Source: Polytrichum commune
Lineage: Eukaryota; Streptophyta; Polytrichopsida; Polytrichales; Polytrichaceae
Assembly: GCA_950295325.1 (NCBI GenBank)
Contig: OX485806.1
Location: forward strand, 33,726,001 to 33,790,000
Length of the DNA stretch: 64,000 nucleotides
Reading direction: 5' to 3'
The notes beneath the pieces were generated by a model, which saw only the letters and a program-made list of their open reading frames with translations, had not been told where the DNA came from and searched no databases. Below are positions 34,422-46,418 of the stretch, in pieces (position 1 is the first letter of the stretch; every line of letters starts with the position of its first letter). The translations under genes were made by a program, and so were the position numbers.

Positions 34422-34800
34422 ACTACACTAAAAATTGTATTTACTGTCATATGGTATTGTTTTGTCATTGTGGTTATTTTTGCAGTGACGTTTTTTATGA
34501 ACAAGTTTACATGTATTGTCATCCCAACTCGCTTTTTTAGTTCATCCAAATGCCAATTACTGGAAGGAGTTTGGTACATTCATCATCCTAACATTTATGT
34601 GATGGGATATTGTTGGATGTTGTCGTGGATGATTGAAATTCGGTAGGGATGAAAACTTAGTGCCCGAAGCTTCTTCTACAAGGAATGATAAATAATGTTA
34701 GGTTTGCATTTAGTGCTCATGACAATACATGGGCAATTTACAACTAGTATTGAGCAAGACACGAAGAATTGGTGATACTAAATTGAATATTTAGTGTAGT
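34422..34800 (+). mobile_element. MITE family C, copy 2
   Basis: Left end ACTACACTAAAAATTGTATT and right end complement ACTACACTAAATATTCAATT are inverted repeats. The interior matches 38164-38549 (TGTCATATGGTATT, GTCATCCCAACT, TAATGTTAGGTTT, AGTATTGAGCAAGAC). The CACTAAAT core with flanking TA could place it near Tc1/mariner or CACTA; the flanks do not decide. Confidence 0.65.
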
Positions 34801-34854
34801 GCTTCCTTCGGAGGATCTGACAACAAGCAACGTTAAACCCCATGATACATGGGA

Positions 34855-34975
34855 CGGATGTGACAACAAGGAGTGAGATTGAAACTCTGAACGTCCGTTT
34901 CCTAGGGTTTCGGGATATAAGAGAAGGAGCAATATCAAAGGAAGGTGTTATTACGGAGGCTAGGGTGTACTAAAT
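34855..34975. mobile_element. Right-end fragment of composite family E
   Basis: CATGATACATGG, GTGACAACAAGGAGTGAGAT, CCTAGGGTTTCGGGATAT and ATTACGGAGGCTAGGGTGTA occur in the order seen at 56060-56176. Confidence 0.6.
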
Positions 34976-35694
34976 GATAACTCCCAATCATCCATGACAA
35001 TATTTCAACACATAAATGTAAAGATGTAGAATACACCAGACTTTGGTTTCAACAACTGGCATGTGGATGACACTAAAAGTACGTTGGAATGACACTACTT
35101 GTCAACTTATATTCATAGGGAAGTGTCATTAGAAAAATTAGCACGGTGACATAAAATACCATATCACACTACATACAACACGTTTAGTGTAGTGATGTCA
35201 CGAGGTTGGGGCCCGGGCATTTGGAGTGTGGCCTAAACCCTAATTTATAAAAACCATAGAACTCGTGGGTACAACAACTCCTCCTCCATCACCATAGCAG
35301 CTCCTTTGGAGCCATAAAATGTCCTGACTCAGACAAGATGAGGACTCCTAGACAACTGGACCCCTTTTTGGTGTTGGACCACCATGACTCACTCGACCTG
35401 CACTTTGAAGTTAGGTGGCGCTTCACATTCTGGTTTTTTGGTTTCCCAAAAGGAGCGGCTTAAAACAAAGTGCCTCTAGTAAGTAGCTAGGCTCCGAGGC
35501 GAGTACATGCTCGCCACAACGTGTAGGCATGGGGAGGATGAAGACATTGATTTCAATGTGGAGCCCGTCGGGCATTAGAATATGGAGCCCGAATCACACC
35601 TTAAATCGGGGGTCGAAGACCTCGAACCGGTCTATTGCCAATCGACTTTACGGGGCGGGTTTCTTTTTCTTTTTCTTTTTATCGCATCCTCAAT
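34976..35694. other. Unassigned stretch
   Basis: No supported feature. It is somewhat richer in GC from about 35200 on. Confidence 0.45.
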
Positions 35695-35890
35695 GGTAAC
35701 GCCCTGGGCTAGATCACATCTTCATTCGGCTGGGGGCCCGCCTCCTTGCACACCTCGTTCACTGCTCGGTCTCCCTGTCCGCATCTGCGTGGGAACTCTT
35801 CCTCGTTGGGAACCAATGTGACTATACATGGACAATATTACAAATGATCTTCAAGTTGACATCACTTTCATTGTTTCCAAGTTAATTGTG
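35695..35890. mobile_element. Left-half copy of MITE family H
   Basis: CCCTGGGCTAGATCACAT, TTCGGCTGGGG, GGGAACTCTTCCTCGTTGGG and CAAGTTGACATCACTTTCA parallel 21163-21310. The matching right arm is absent. Confidence 0.6.
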
Positions 35891-36810
35891 ATTATTACAT
35901 GGCCATATATACCCATCCATCCCTTCAGTTATGTTATTTATCAAGCCTAAAATAATGATCATACAATCCAATATCTCTTAAACACATGTATTTTTGGTGT
36001 CCGCTCTTGGAACCACACCAACCCACATACACTGAAATATAGGTGTTCTAATAAGCAAAGTAGCTGAACAAAGACAAATTTGTGTACCTTAGGAGTTTTC
36101 ATAATGAGAAAGTTGGCTTCAACTATAGAAAAAAGTTCCGAAACTAATTTTAAGCATATAAACATGCAACATGCCCACACTTACTGGTTTAGACAAGTAA
36201 CGAATGGCACCTACCAACAAGAGCCACTTTTAAAGTTGGTTTAGCCAGTGAGAGTCACTGAACGTAACCAATGCTGGTAGGAACCGTTCATTGGTGGCCC
36301 GCACCAAGTAAGTGTGGGGTGGTACCAAATAGATAAAGTTGGGCTTGGATATGAAAGGCATGGCGATATTATGTTGAAATGTCTTCATTGTTCATGCCAG
36401 CCCCAGGAGGTCTGTGTCATCGTTTTCTTTTGGTACCTAACCGCTATGACTCCTTGTGATGGGCAGATGAGGTCTGTGGACTAATAAGGAAAGGTGGCTT
36501 ATTCAATGATCATAAAGGGCACGTACATGACTTGGAAATGACACCGACCCTTTAAATTTACAATGCAAAGTTACAAACGGTTTGGATTCGGAAGCCTTTA
36601 TTGCACGAATTTGACAAGGTTGCATGGTAAATGTATACATCATTGGTTGTCCACGTACGGTTTCATCCATTGGATTGCATTTGAAATTTTCTCATATGGT
36701 TGGCAATTGCAAATCGCACATAATTGTCATTCCAAGTTTCATAATCGGAGCTTCTATACAAAAGTTCTAAGCGAATCAAGTGAAGAACTCTGTGAAATCG
36801 TATAGGGAGA
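35891..36810. other. Unassigned; contains a dispersed-repeat segment
   Basis: About 35930-36040 shares words with 7575-7760 and 46745-46930. The remainder shows nothing recognisable. Confidence 0.4.
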
Positions 36811-37050
36811 TGAGAGGGAATTAGCAAATACAAGTGTGCCGCTCGTACATCTAACATAAAAGCCCTAAAATAATATGTAGCCGCGAGGTTGCTTTCTTAT
36901 AGTTGATTTAACATTGGAATTAGTTTTGAAGACCCTGAACTAGTCTAGTCAAGGTCATTTGAGGCGGATCAACAACAAATCTAAAGGGGGTCAAGTTCTT
37001 TATGTTGGATGGATGAGACGTACACTTGTATATGATAATTCCTTCTCTCC
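36811..37050. mobile_element. Inverted-repeat family G, complete copy
   Basis: The left arm GAGAGGGAATTAGCAAATAC and complement of the right arm GGAGAGAAGGAATTATCATA continue into a shared ACAAGTGT word and a CATCTAACATAA / CATCCAACATAA word. Homologous to 46215-46418 and to the split copy at 20041/20657. Confidence 0.65.
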
Positions 37051-37076
37051 GTCATAGAGGCTCTCCCCCGACTATA

Positions 37077-37437
37077 GGAGAGGCCACGCACATTTGAAAA
37101 TGCCGGTTTTAAAACGGAGTTTGTTAAGCCAAGGTAAGAGAATTACGGCCTAGACATGTGCCTCACCTTGAGGAGCTCGATATCAAGGTTGGCCCCTCTT
37201 TTATTACTTGAAATTGTCCGTTTACGACTCCGGTTAGAAACGGAGGTTTCAAGCCTTGCAAAACCGCCATCTTGGATCGGAGCTGGAAACGGGACAATTT
37301 TCACCAATCAAGGAGAGACCAACCTTGATATCGAGCTCCTCGAGAATAGGCACACATCGAGGCCGCGAATTCCTTTACCTTGGCTTAATAAACTCCATAT
37401 CAAACCTTGCATTTCCAAACGTGTGTGTGGCCTCCCA
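37077..37437. mobile_element. Foldback-type element, copy B
   Basis: The arms are long inverted repeats: GAGGAGCTCGATATCAAGG near 37172 mirrors CCTTGATATCGAGCTCCTC near 37322. The ends are GGCCACGCACATTTGAAAA and complement GGCCACACACACGTTTGGAA. Homologous to copy A at 20101-20469. Both copies adjoin family G ends. The centre holds the least paired part (about 37195-37300). Confidence 0.72.
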
Positions 37438-37447
37438 CATATGAGAA

Positions 37448-37482
37448 CTATTGAACCTAGAATGGGTGCCTAGGTTCAATAG
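37448..37482. other. Perfect 13-bp stem hairpin
   Basis: CTATTGAACCTAG at 37448-37460 and CTAGGTTCAATAG at 37470-37482 are perfect complements with a 9-base loop. It lies 11 bases from the end of foldback copy B. Confidence 0.85.
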
Positions 37483-38163
37483 GTATCATGTTCCGAACAC
37501 GTAGTCCAATCTCATCGTACCACGTGTCGTTTTGGGTGTGTGTTCTCAAATGCGAGCCTCGCCATATACCACTCAAATAAGAAGTGTGACCGTGTAAGGT
37601 CCACATGCCTTATGAGAGGGGACAAGGGCATGGCCTCATGCCCTAACACCGGCCCAACCAAGGGTTGGGGTTCGGTCCGGTGGCCAATCGGGCGAGCTCA
37701 ATTGTCACCCATGATGGGAACCATGCCCTCCATTTATGTTGAAACCGGATGCCCTTTGGTTCCCAAAAGTGTTCCTTGTTCTCACAAGCTATGGACACCC
37801 TTTGCCTACCGAGTCTTTTACACGAAAGGCGCCTATGGATGTGTCTCCATGATCCAAGCATCACCCTAGTAGATTTATTGGCCCCATAAATCATACAATT
37901 TCGACCTAATTGTGCATCACTATTCTAACCATATATAAAACCTTTTTTTGGAGTGTAAATTGTAAGCCTGTCAAAATATGTAGGTGTTTTGAATGTTTTT
38001 ATGTAGGTTTATGAGTATGTAAACAAAAAATTGCATATCATATAGGATCGTCTACACATAGAGGTCAACACGTTCACATGTGAGAGATCGAAAGTCGAGC
38101 TAGGTCACCTTAAATGTTAAGATATAATGTGTTGATGGACACAATCACAATGGTTTGTAGTAA
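37483..38163. other. Unassigned stretch
   Basis: A 109-codon plus-strand frame (37540-37869) is open but shows no recognisable motif. Confidence 0.4.
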
Positions 38164-38549
38164 ACTACACTAAATGTTGTATTTAGTGTCATATGGTATT
38201 TATGATACCTTGGTAACTTTTGTAATGACCCATCTTATGAATAAGTTTACCAGTTTTGTCATCCCAACTTACTATTCTTTCATCCACTTTTACTTGGGTA
38301 TATTACGTATCTCAATAAATTTTTAATGGAAATATTTTCATGGATTATTGAAATTAGGATGCAAAATCACATCGTAAGTGACCATACTTGCCACAATTAA
38401 AACTTGTATTGCCCACATTTTTTTACATGGAATGAAAAATAATGTTAGGTTTAAATTTAGTGTTGGTGTGACACTACACGGGTGGTTTACAATTAGTATT
38501 GAGCAAGACAAATATAATTAGCAATTTTAAATACAATATTTGGTGCAGT
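38164..38549 (+). mobile_element. MITE family C, copy 3
   Basis: Left end ACTACACTAAATGTTGTATT, right end complement ACTGCACCAAATATTGTATT. Interior as in 34422-34800. Confidence 0.68.
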
Positions 38550-41021
38550 ACGTGCCAATGCCATCCTGGTCTTCTCCACCCGTGCATATGACACATCATT
38601 TCAATGTGGTCCCTCTACCTTTCTAGAATGGTGGGGAACAATGGAGAAGACATGAATATCACTACCACAATCACGTCCACAACCACCACCATGTCTTTGG
38701 TTGTATGGAAGATGAGACAATTACAACAAATTTACAATATGGATTCAATGTTGGTCTGCATATTGTGAATACCTTACCAACACATATGAACATCAAATCA
38801 ACATGGTGAAATTCATTATATCATATCGTGTCTCCTCGTGCCGGGGGGGGGGGGGGCTCTTCTTTGAGAGTAGGAGCCATGTGCATGACAAACCCCTCAT
38901 TCAAACCCCCTATATACAAACATTTTCATGTTAAAAAGGAAGAAAACACATATACATTTTAGAATACGTACAAGTCTCAGGTACGTGTATTAAAATTTTG
39001 AGTTGTTAAAGTAAATTACCTTAGTTATGTGTACGGACTGCAAAATTTTAAATGACAAGGATGGTAATGACACCATGACACCATGACACCATGCGGGTAT
39101 AATTATATATGGATGGAATTAACTAACTATGTGAGGAAAGTTAGGATGGCCTTACTATACACTTAATTCTTCCCCAAAATTCATCTTTCCCTAATTATTT
39201 CTACAATGTTGGGTGGAGCAACACTCATCCCAAATTTTGCAAGTCAAACCCTCATTAAGCATCCTTTGTACACCCATGTGGACCCAGGTACAATACGGAT
39301 TATGTTGAAGTGACATAACATAGACATGAAATTTGTATGACTAGGACAAATTAAGCCAACTTGACCGATTGATATAATGTGGGTCTAAGACCTTGGGTCT
39401 TTCCCTAAGCACCAGGGGGGGGGATGACTCCTTGGGGTGGGTTGTATATCATGTGTCACCGAGGGGTATTATTGTAGGGCGTATTTGATGGCATGGACTA
39501 ATTAAATGGACCATTCAATTACCTAATTATCTAATGCATGTTGTTTTAAGGGTCCATGTAATTACTTGTAAAACTTGAAGGGGGTTATTTGGAAAACCAC
39601 TTCAATTATTATAACAAATTGAAGTAAATTAGAAAAGTGAAATCCATAGAATTAAATCCATAGACCTTTCTAAGAATTTGAGTGCCAAAACTAAGACTAA
39701 GTTATCAAGGAATGGCACCAAGAATCATTGAGTTCCAAATGATAGTTGCTTGTGTATTGATGACCATAAATTCTAAACTTCATTAACTCATATTTCAAAA
39801 ATGTTGCCATTACACACTCAATGGCACCAACAACACACAAATGCTCCATCATCAACACAAAAGATAATTTATCCCATACAATATATTATATCTAAAATAA
39901 ATAAATAAGATATGTTATAAAAGACATTGGATTAGTTATAATCCAATATGACATATTTTAACCATTATATATTACCTCTCAAAAAATTCAAAATTTTAGG
40001 TACAAATAATAAACTACACCATATCTTTGGTTGCACCATTCCAACTAATAATTTCTAAGTCAACCTGAGGATCCCTAAGTCATCTGGGTGACTCCCATGC
40101 ACCCTTCAATCAACACTTTACATAGATTGAAATAGTTAGTTTGCATCAAAAGTAGCATTAAAAAGTAATTATCCACATCAATTTACTATAAAAGATAACA
40201 TCGTGCCCCACACTAAGTTATAACTAGAAATTTTGGCATGGGCCGAATATTAAAGTGATGCACAATAACTTTAACTTTGAGGATTGATGTGAGCTCTAGA
40301 AAATTGTTATGGCCCACATTAATAAGACTATTTAGTGTAGTTTTGATCAATTTACCGTCTTTGCTTGAAGATGAAAATATATACTTCTACCCAAAAGAAG
40401 AAGGGTCGTCATTGAAATCAAGCTCCCCGAGGTTAGCATTGAGATCACATTCAAATCAAAGCAAATCTATGTAGAAAAAGCTTATTTAGTCACAAACCTC
40501 ATTTGCCCTTGATGGAAATTACTGACCACCTTAGTACATATACCCTTGTTATTAACTATGTCTATGTAGTCACCAAGTAAATTCAAGTTATTCACTACCA
40601 ATAGTGAATAACTCCCTTCTCTTGTTTCTTTCCTACCGCTATTAAGTATACCTCCACATTCCACATGTACATTGTTTTCGAGCAACAAAATGTCCACACC
40701 TTAAAGATGTACTTGATTGGCATGTTTGGTGTGGAGTGCTTCACTATATAGTAGCGGCTAAGTAGGTGATCATAATTTCAACCATTGTAAGAAAACACTC
40801 AAGGCCAGTGAACGGGGAGTTTATGGGTTGACTCAGATTTTTACCCCTCTTTCCACATATCATTCGGTGATTGTCTATGCTCATCCGGTTGATGCCTAAG
40901 CTTATTAACTCAATTCGGTAAAAAACCTAACCTCATTTCCTTGGCTTCCCGGTCATTTCCCCGAAGTTTTTATAAGCAATCGGTTACAAAACTGACAAAT
41001 AAAATAAGAACTTGGTTCACA
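38550..41021. other. Unassigned AT-rich stretch
   Basis: Contains 14 G at 38843-38856, 9 G at 39415-39423 and three copies of ATGACACC at 39067-39090. No coding or inverted-repeat structure recognised. Confidence 0.45.
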
Positions 41022-42313
41022 TACCGTAGTTTACTAGCAGGTTCAGCAACTTGCTGCCTAATATTTAATTAAAGTTCAAATAGTAGGTTCTGCACCTAAA
41101 AATAGTATATTCATATTTTAGGCAATTTTCTCTTTTAATTTTTAAAAATTCGGCTTAAATTCATTTTAAATTTTCTATTTAAGCTTATATCTTGTACATC
41201 TCTCTTGCATTAAATGACAAGTATTAACATGAAACACCCTCAATAATACATGAAAACAACAACCAAAAACATCAAATAGGCACTCAAAAATATGAAATCA
41301 ACACCTTGTTTCAAAACATCAAATAAATGTTGCAAAACAAGAAACATGGGGTCCCCTCCATCGTGAGCAAACTACAGTACCGTAGTTTAATAGCAGGTCC
41401 GGCACAAAATAATTCTAAAAATAGATGTCTAAAAATTTGGAATTTTTTTGCCGAATATAAAATTAATTATTTCTCAAAATTGCCAAAAAGTAATAAATTT
41501 TTACTTCTCACTAGAGTTTTACTTAAAGTGGAAGCATATGTGAATTTTGCAGGAGAGAAGGTGCTCCTTTTGTAATCAAGCTCACTTACATTAGTCCGCA
41601 AAGAATATGGGTTAAGAAGTAGCAAGACTCTAGGTGAGGCTTTTCAAATGTGTTGTACACAAATTTTTGGAGTCCAATTGAGCATAGAAGATGAAGTTTT
41701 ATAGAATTTTGTCAACTAACAAAAGTTGAGAAATCAATCCTTCTTCCACCTCCAACAAGTTTTGTGTCAAAATAAGTCTTTATGCAAAAGATATGGACAA
41801 AACATTGCAGCCGTGTAAAGATCAAAAAATTAAAATGCGTTCATAACAGTTTTTTGGAGCTCATTTGTGCATAGAAGATCAACTTTTTTGGAATTTTATT
41901 GGTCTAAGAAAAGTTTAGAAATCAAGTAATCTTTCACCTCCAACAAAGTTTATGTCATTTGAAGACTCTATGCAAAAGTTATGCGTGTTATAAAAATGAA
42001 GTCTAACTAGGTGCTTCACCTCAAAGTTTACATATCCCATATGCATTGTTGAACACAACTCCACTCTACTTGCATAAAGCACAGAGCATTCTCAACTCTT
42101 CACTCACATCTTACTTGTCATTTAATGCAAGAGAGATGTACAAGATATAAGCTTAAATAGAAAATTAAAAATGAATTTAAGCCGAATTTTTAAAAATTAA
42201 AAGAGAAAATTGCCTAAAATATGAATATACTATTTTAAGGTGCCGAACCTACTATTTGAACTTTAATTAAATATTAAGCAGCAAGTTGCCGAACCTGCTA
42301 GTAAACTACGGTA
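41022..42313. mobile_element. Long-TIR (Mutator-like or foldback) element with 202-bp arms
   Basis: Left arm 41022-41223 and right arm 42112-42313 are near-identical inverted repeats of about 202 bp starting TACCGTAGTTTACTAGCAGG. Such long arms are typical of Mutator-like elements. A convincing 9-bp duplication was not found (left flank TGGTTCACA, right flank TTTGTTGAA). A third, diverged terminus lies inside at 41378 (TACCGTAGTTTAATAGCAGG), head to head with a reversed end fragment (AAACTACAGTA). The interior also holds a diverged tandem duplication, about 187-bp period. No transposase. Confidence 0.75.
41665..41995. repeat. Diverged tandem duplication inside the long-TIR element
   Basis: TTTTTGGAGTCCAATTGAGC at 41665 and the matching TTTTTGGAGCTCATTTGTGC at 41852 start parallel units sharing GCATAGAAGAT, CACCTCCAACAA and ATGCAAAAG words; period about 187 bases. 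Confidence 0.65.
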
Positions 42314-42858
42314 TTTGTTGAACACTTCACCATTGAAATGTACTAGCCCATTCCAAAGACCAACAATGCAATTGAATGAAGACATGGGCACAATGACAGT
42401 TTTGTTTTGGTGAGGGATGTACTTTGACAATTTTGTTTTGGTTAGGCGCGTGCTTTGTAGCGGGAGAGCCATGTGAATCCACATTGCATAGTGGAGGCTC
42501 CTTATTGCATTAACAAGGGTGTCATCAAACACCAATTGCATGTTTCCCATTTAGGGCGCATCTCATTGACATGTTGCACATGGTCATCCATAGTTTGTAG
42601 TTGGCTGAGCCCACCTATAGGAGAAACTGCACTTGCAACCGTGTGTGGGACAACTTGGTTGTATATAGCAAGTGTTGTCCCAGTAGAAGGTACAACATTA
42701 GTATGCTCTACTCAAACAAGACCACCTCCCTTTCCAACGTTACAGGGTTGCGGAGTTGGAGGTGTTTAACCCTCCATTGTGTGGTGGATGCTAGCTGGGA
42801 AGTGTTGACAACATTTGAGCATCTTGTGGCTCCGGGGGGCAATACTGCGTGGGTTATA
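42314..42858. other. Unassigned stretch
   Basis: Frames up to 98 codons without motif. Confidence 0.4.
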
Positions 42859-42860
42859 TA

Positions 42861-44510
42861 CAATGGTTAGCGCAAGTCTTCGGATAGTAATTGCAATTTG
42901 GCATTAGCATTGACAATTGTTCACTTGGGTGTAGACGAGCTGGTTTTTTCAGCTAATCATGATATTAGAGACATATGGAAGTCAAGAGAGTGAATGGGTG
43001 TTGAAATTGAGCCACCTGCAAGTGAAGCAATCGGAAATGTGTCATCCAAGGGTGTTCGGTTCAATATGCACAAAACTCGTGCATTCAAAAAATCTCAACA
43101 AAGAACCTCTACATATTGAGACCTCTTCATTTAGAAATTCAGAGAGCTTGAGAGAGATTACAACTCATAACCTATGGCTCCCAAAAGGTCTCTTGATGAG
43201 CGAAAGTTGGTTCTTCATATGCATGAGAGAAGGAATTCGTACTTTGAAATTCAATAGTGTTAGGGATTTCTCAGAGCACCTGCCATGATATAGTGAGAAG
43301 GTTCACTATGAGAGGTGATTTGAGAGATGCACATTCAGATGGAAGACCTCAAATTCTTGAGGAACATGTTGATCGTGAGGTTGTAAGGCTATTCTTTGAT
43401 CCATCTTATGATACAACTGCAACAGTGGGTAGAGAAATGCGATCTCAAGGACTAGATTTGAGTAATGATATGGTTAGAAGGAGTCTTCGGAGGTAAGGAT
43501 TGAAAACATGTGTGAAGACTAAGATGTCATTATTGACCAAAAACAAGGCGTGTTGATATTCATGGGCAAAGAAGTGCAGGCATGCGACTTGGTTGGATTG
43601 GAGTTATGTGGTTTTTTCGGATGAGTCAATATTCAATTTGTTTGGCTTAGATGGGCGGTAATATTGCTGGAGGAGGAATGGAGAACATCTTTTGGACCGA
43701 GATGTGCAACCTACTATCAAATTTGGGGGGGGGGGGGGATATTATGGTTTGGGGATGCATGAGCTAGGAGGGAGTTGGCAACCTTCGCCTTATAGAAGGG
43801 AAGATGGGTAAGTATGTTTATCGTGAAGTTTTGGAGATGGAGCTTATGAACACTATACACATGCATGATTTAGGAAAGGAGAATGTCATTTTCCAACATG
43901 ACAATGACCCCAAACATACTTCTAAGTATCTTACAAATTGGTTGCTAGCACAAAAATTTCAACTCATATGGCATCCGGCTCAATTGCTTGAACTAAATCC
44001 TATAGTACACCTTTGGAATGAAGTACAGTAGATCATCATATGAGAATGTCTGAAAAGAAACCCACTAACAAAAATGATTTGTGGGAGAAACTACATGAAA
44101 TATGGTATGGCATTGAGGTTGATATTGTGAGGAAGTTGATCATGTCCATGCTTGAAAAAACATTTGACGTTTATAAAGCAATAGGTGACTATACACAGTG
44201 GTAGTGATTATAAGGGCTTTGTGGTTGTGCTTGCTAGTTATCAAATTGATTTTGTAGCTCAAGGTTCTATTTCCATAGTAAACAAATGACAACTTCACTT
44301 TTTGCATAAAGAATCGTACACCCATATCATATGTTTCATTTTTGGTTAAATTTTTGATCGACATTCTTGGTTATGAATGTTGTGCTTCATGTTTGTTGCA
44401 ACTATGTGATCTTATGTTGAATTTCTTATAATTTTATGATAACTTCCGTAGGATTACTAGTTCATTTTGTAGAACAAAGCGTCATGTCCGAAGACTTTTG
44501 CTAAGCACTG
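42861..44510 (+). mobile_element. Full-length Tc1-type DNA transposon
   Basis: 1650 bp from CAATGGTTAGCGCAAGTCTT to its complement-like end AAGACTTTTGCTAAGCACTG, flanked by TA on both sides (42859-42860, 44511-44512). The terminal repeats match at about 20 of 25 positions. The length, TA target, a single transposase frame and CAGTG-like ends define the Tc1 branch of Tc1/mariner. The transposase is broken (see next entry). Confidence 0.88.
43174..44204 (+). pseudogene. Tc1-type DD34E transposase relic
   Basis: The N-terminus begins MAPKRSLDERKLVLHM; a frameshift near 43255 leads to LGISQSTCHDIVRRFTMRGD, the first helix-turn-helix and linker, then GRPQIL, and a second helix set to about 43496. 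First catalytic Asp: FSDES at about 43616. WRRNGE, then DRDVQP and a GGG site follow; there a 14-G run (43725-43738) shifts the frame. MVWGCM and the second Asp in FQHDNDPKHTSK (about 43890) follow. Thirty-four residues later the expected Glu of NPIE is Val (NPIV). The C-terminus ends in IGDYTQW before the stop. Several in-frame stops (for example after DGR and after GCMS) add to the damage. The enzyme would cut at TIR ends and insert at TA. DD34E Tc1 elements are typical of animals and fungi, whereas known plant mariner-like elements have DD39D. Confidence 0.88.
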
Positions 44511-44512
44511 TA

Positions 44513-45813
44513 CATGCCTATTGCCACAACTCGTGCCTCCATAACCTCTCGCATTGGCCAAGAGATGGAGTATCTTTGCTTCTGCCACAAGAGGAAACTT
44601 TATTTGGACACCATGTGTGTGGTTGTTGCACTATGGAGGATTCTGAAGGTGGTTGGAAGAATGATGTGGTGTTGGTACTAGTTGAGTCCCATAAGTCCTA
44701 GGCAAAGAGAGGGAAATCCAAGGGCATTGGCCAAGTTAAGGGGCATTATGGGGTGGGAAGCTAGTAGTGTCAAATTCCTTGGGCTTGGAAGCGGACAAGA
44801 ACAAACGCCACATGACACAAGCAAATGAAAGGACCTGAAGAAGGCAAGGGCATATGCGCACCCCAACCCAACAAACTATAGAGGAAACCCTAGTAACCTT
44901 CCATGACAATATGCTTTGCATCGGGGCCCTACAAGTGGCAAATGTATGGTTGCCATATATGATTGGATAGACGAGTCAAAAACCTACAATAAACCTTCAT
45001 TAAGCTTTGTCCACAAATATCATTAATCTCTCCTTTCACATCCCTAACAAAGTAGGCAAGGTAGATTATGTCCATGTAGGCTTCAAGGGGTAAACCATCC
45101 ACTATGTACTGGCCCACATGGCATATGTAAAGATTCCAAGTCCATCACAAATTGGGGCCACATTCAGACAATACGGGACCGCATTATGCAAATAATTGAA
45201 ATTCATACCAATTTGCTTGGATTTGGATTGGAGGCAATATGATGGCTACTAATAAGGACGTCTTTTAGCATGACATGAATTCTACCAAGACTAAAATAAT
45301 TGTATGGGGCTCCTAACCAAATAAGGGATAATATCCATTTGTAAAGGTACCAAAAATAGGTGTTAGAATTGAATCATTAACGATGTTGGGTGCTTCTCCA
45401 TTACACATTCAAATACATTGAGCTTAAATTGCATAGATGGATGTAACCATATATTAATGACTTGGAAATTGGCAAAGAGGATTTTAGAGTTTCGAGCATA
45501 GGGTTTCAAATCATTTTTGTGGACCTTATGGTATCATTATTCTCAATCAAATGCCTATATTTAATCTAAAGACTTAGTTGAGATCATACATCAAAAATAT
45601 ATAACACTCCAAATCCAATATTTCATACTTAAGAGGGCTTATGCGATCAACAAAGTAAGAACCAAGGCCTAGCCAATATACTTAGACAAACTAGGTTATT
45701 GATATTGAAAGTTATTATTGGAGCTCCTATTCGAAAGATTGCACAACATAATTTCATAAAATAAGAGGATTTACTATTTGATGTTGTAGAAGCATGCAAA
45801 TCTTTGAGATGTC
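44513..45813. other. Unassigned stretch
   Basis: No supported feature. Confidence 0.45.
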
Positions 45814-45816
45814 TTA

Positions 45817-45887
45817 GAGTTAGTTTCCATGTAGGTTGCTTGCCCACCAGATTCTAGTGGACGAGCAACCTACATGGAAACTAACCC
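45817..45887. mobile_element. Tourist-like family 2, minimal palindromic form (71 bp)
   Basis: The whole 71 bases form a near-perfect hairpin: GTTAGTTTCCATGTAGGTTG on the left mirrors CAACCTACATGGAAACTAAC on the right, with a few changes near the tip. Flanks are TTA and TCA. Its ends equal those of 11860-12263. An element consisting of little more than its two termini would arise by internal deletion. Confidence 0.75.
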
Positions 45888-46214
45888 TCAAGTGACAATG
45901 ATGATGTATGCGAATGTCAATGTAAGTTACAAAATTTAAAGTAACTTGATTCAATGCCACTAAAATCATAGTCTTTCGTCAACCTATACTGGCAAAAATA
46001 CATGTATGGCTTCTGACTTTTCAATCACATCATGTGGAATACCCCCACATCTTGTCTTCTGTATGCAAACTCAATGTATACAACAACCGATTCATTCCAA
46101 TTGGACTACATAGGCTAATTTGAATTACTTTGAAATTATTTTTAGACTCAGATGCTATTAAATAATATACTACAATTTCACCTTCTCACTTTACATAGAC
46201 AACATAATAAATCT

Positions 46215-46418
46215 TAGAGAGAGGGAATTATCGCATACAAGTGTAGCTCTCATCCATCCAACATAAAAACTTGACAACCTATAAGTTTATGACGAATTTA
46301 TCTCAAATGACTTGGACTAGAACAATTGGGTCCTTTAAAGCTAATTCAGGGTCAAAAAGAAATTCCTTTTTAAAAAAATGAACAAGACGTACATGTGTAT
46401 GTGATGATTCCTCTCTTC
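46215..46418. mobile_element. Inverted-repeat family G, complete copy
   Basis: Left arm AGAGAGAGGGAATTATCGCA then a CATACAAGTGTAGC word; complement of the right arm AAGAGAGGAATCATCACATA then CACATGTACGTC. Homologous to 36811-37050. Confidence 0.62.

Noticed and set aside
41011-42322. 9- to 11-bp target duplication around the long-TIR element
   Set aside because: Left CTTGGTTCACA and right TTTGTTGAACA agree at only about 7 of 11 positions.
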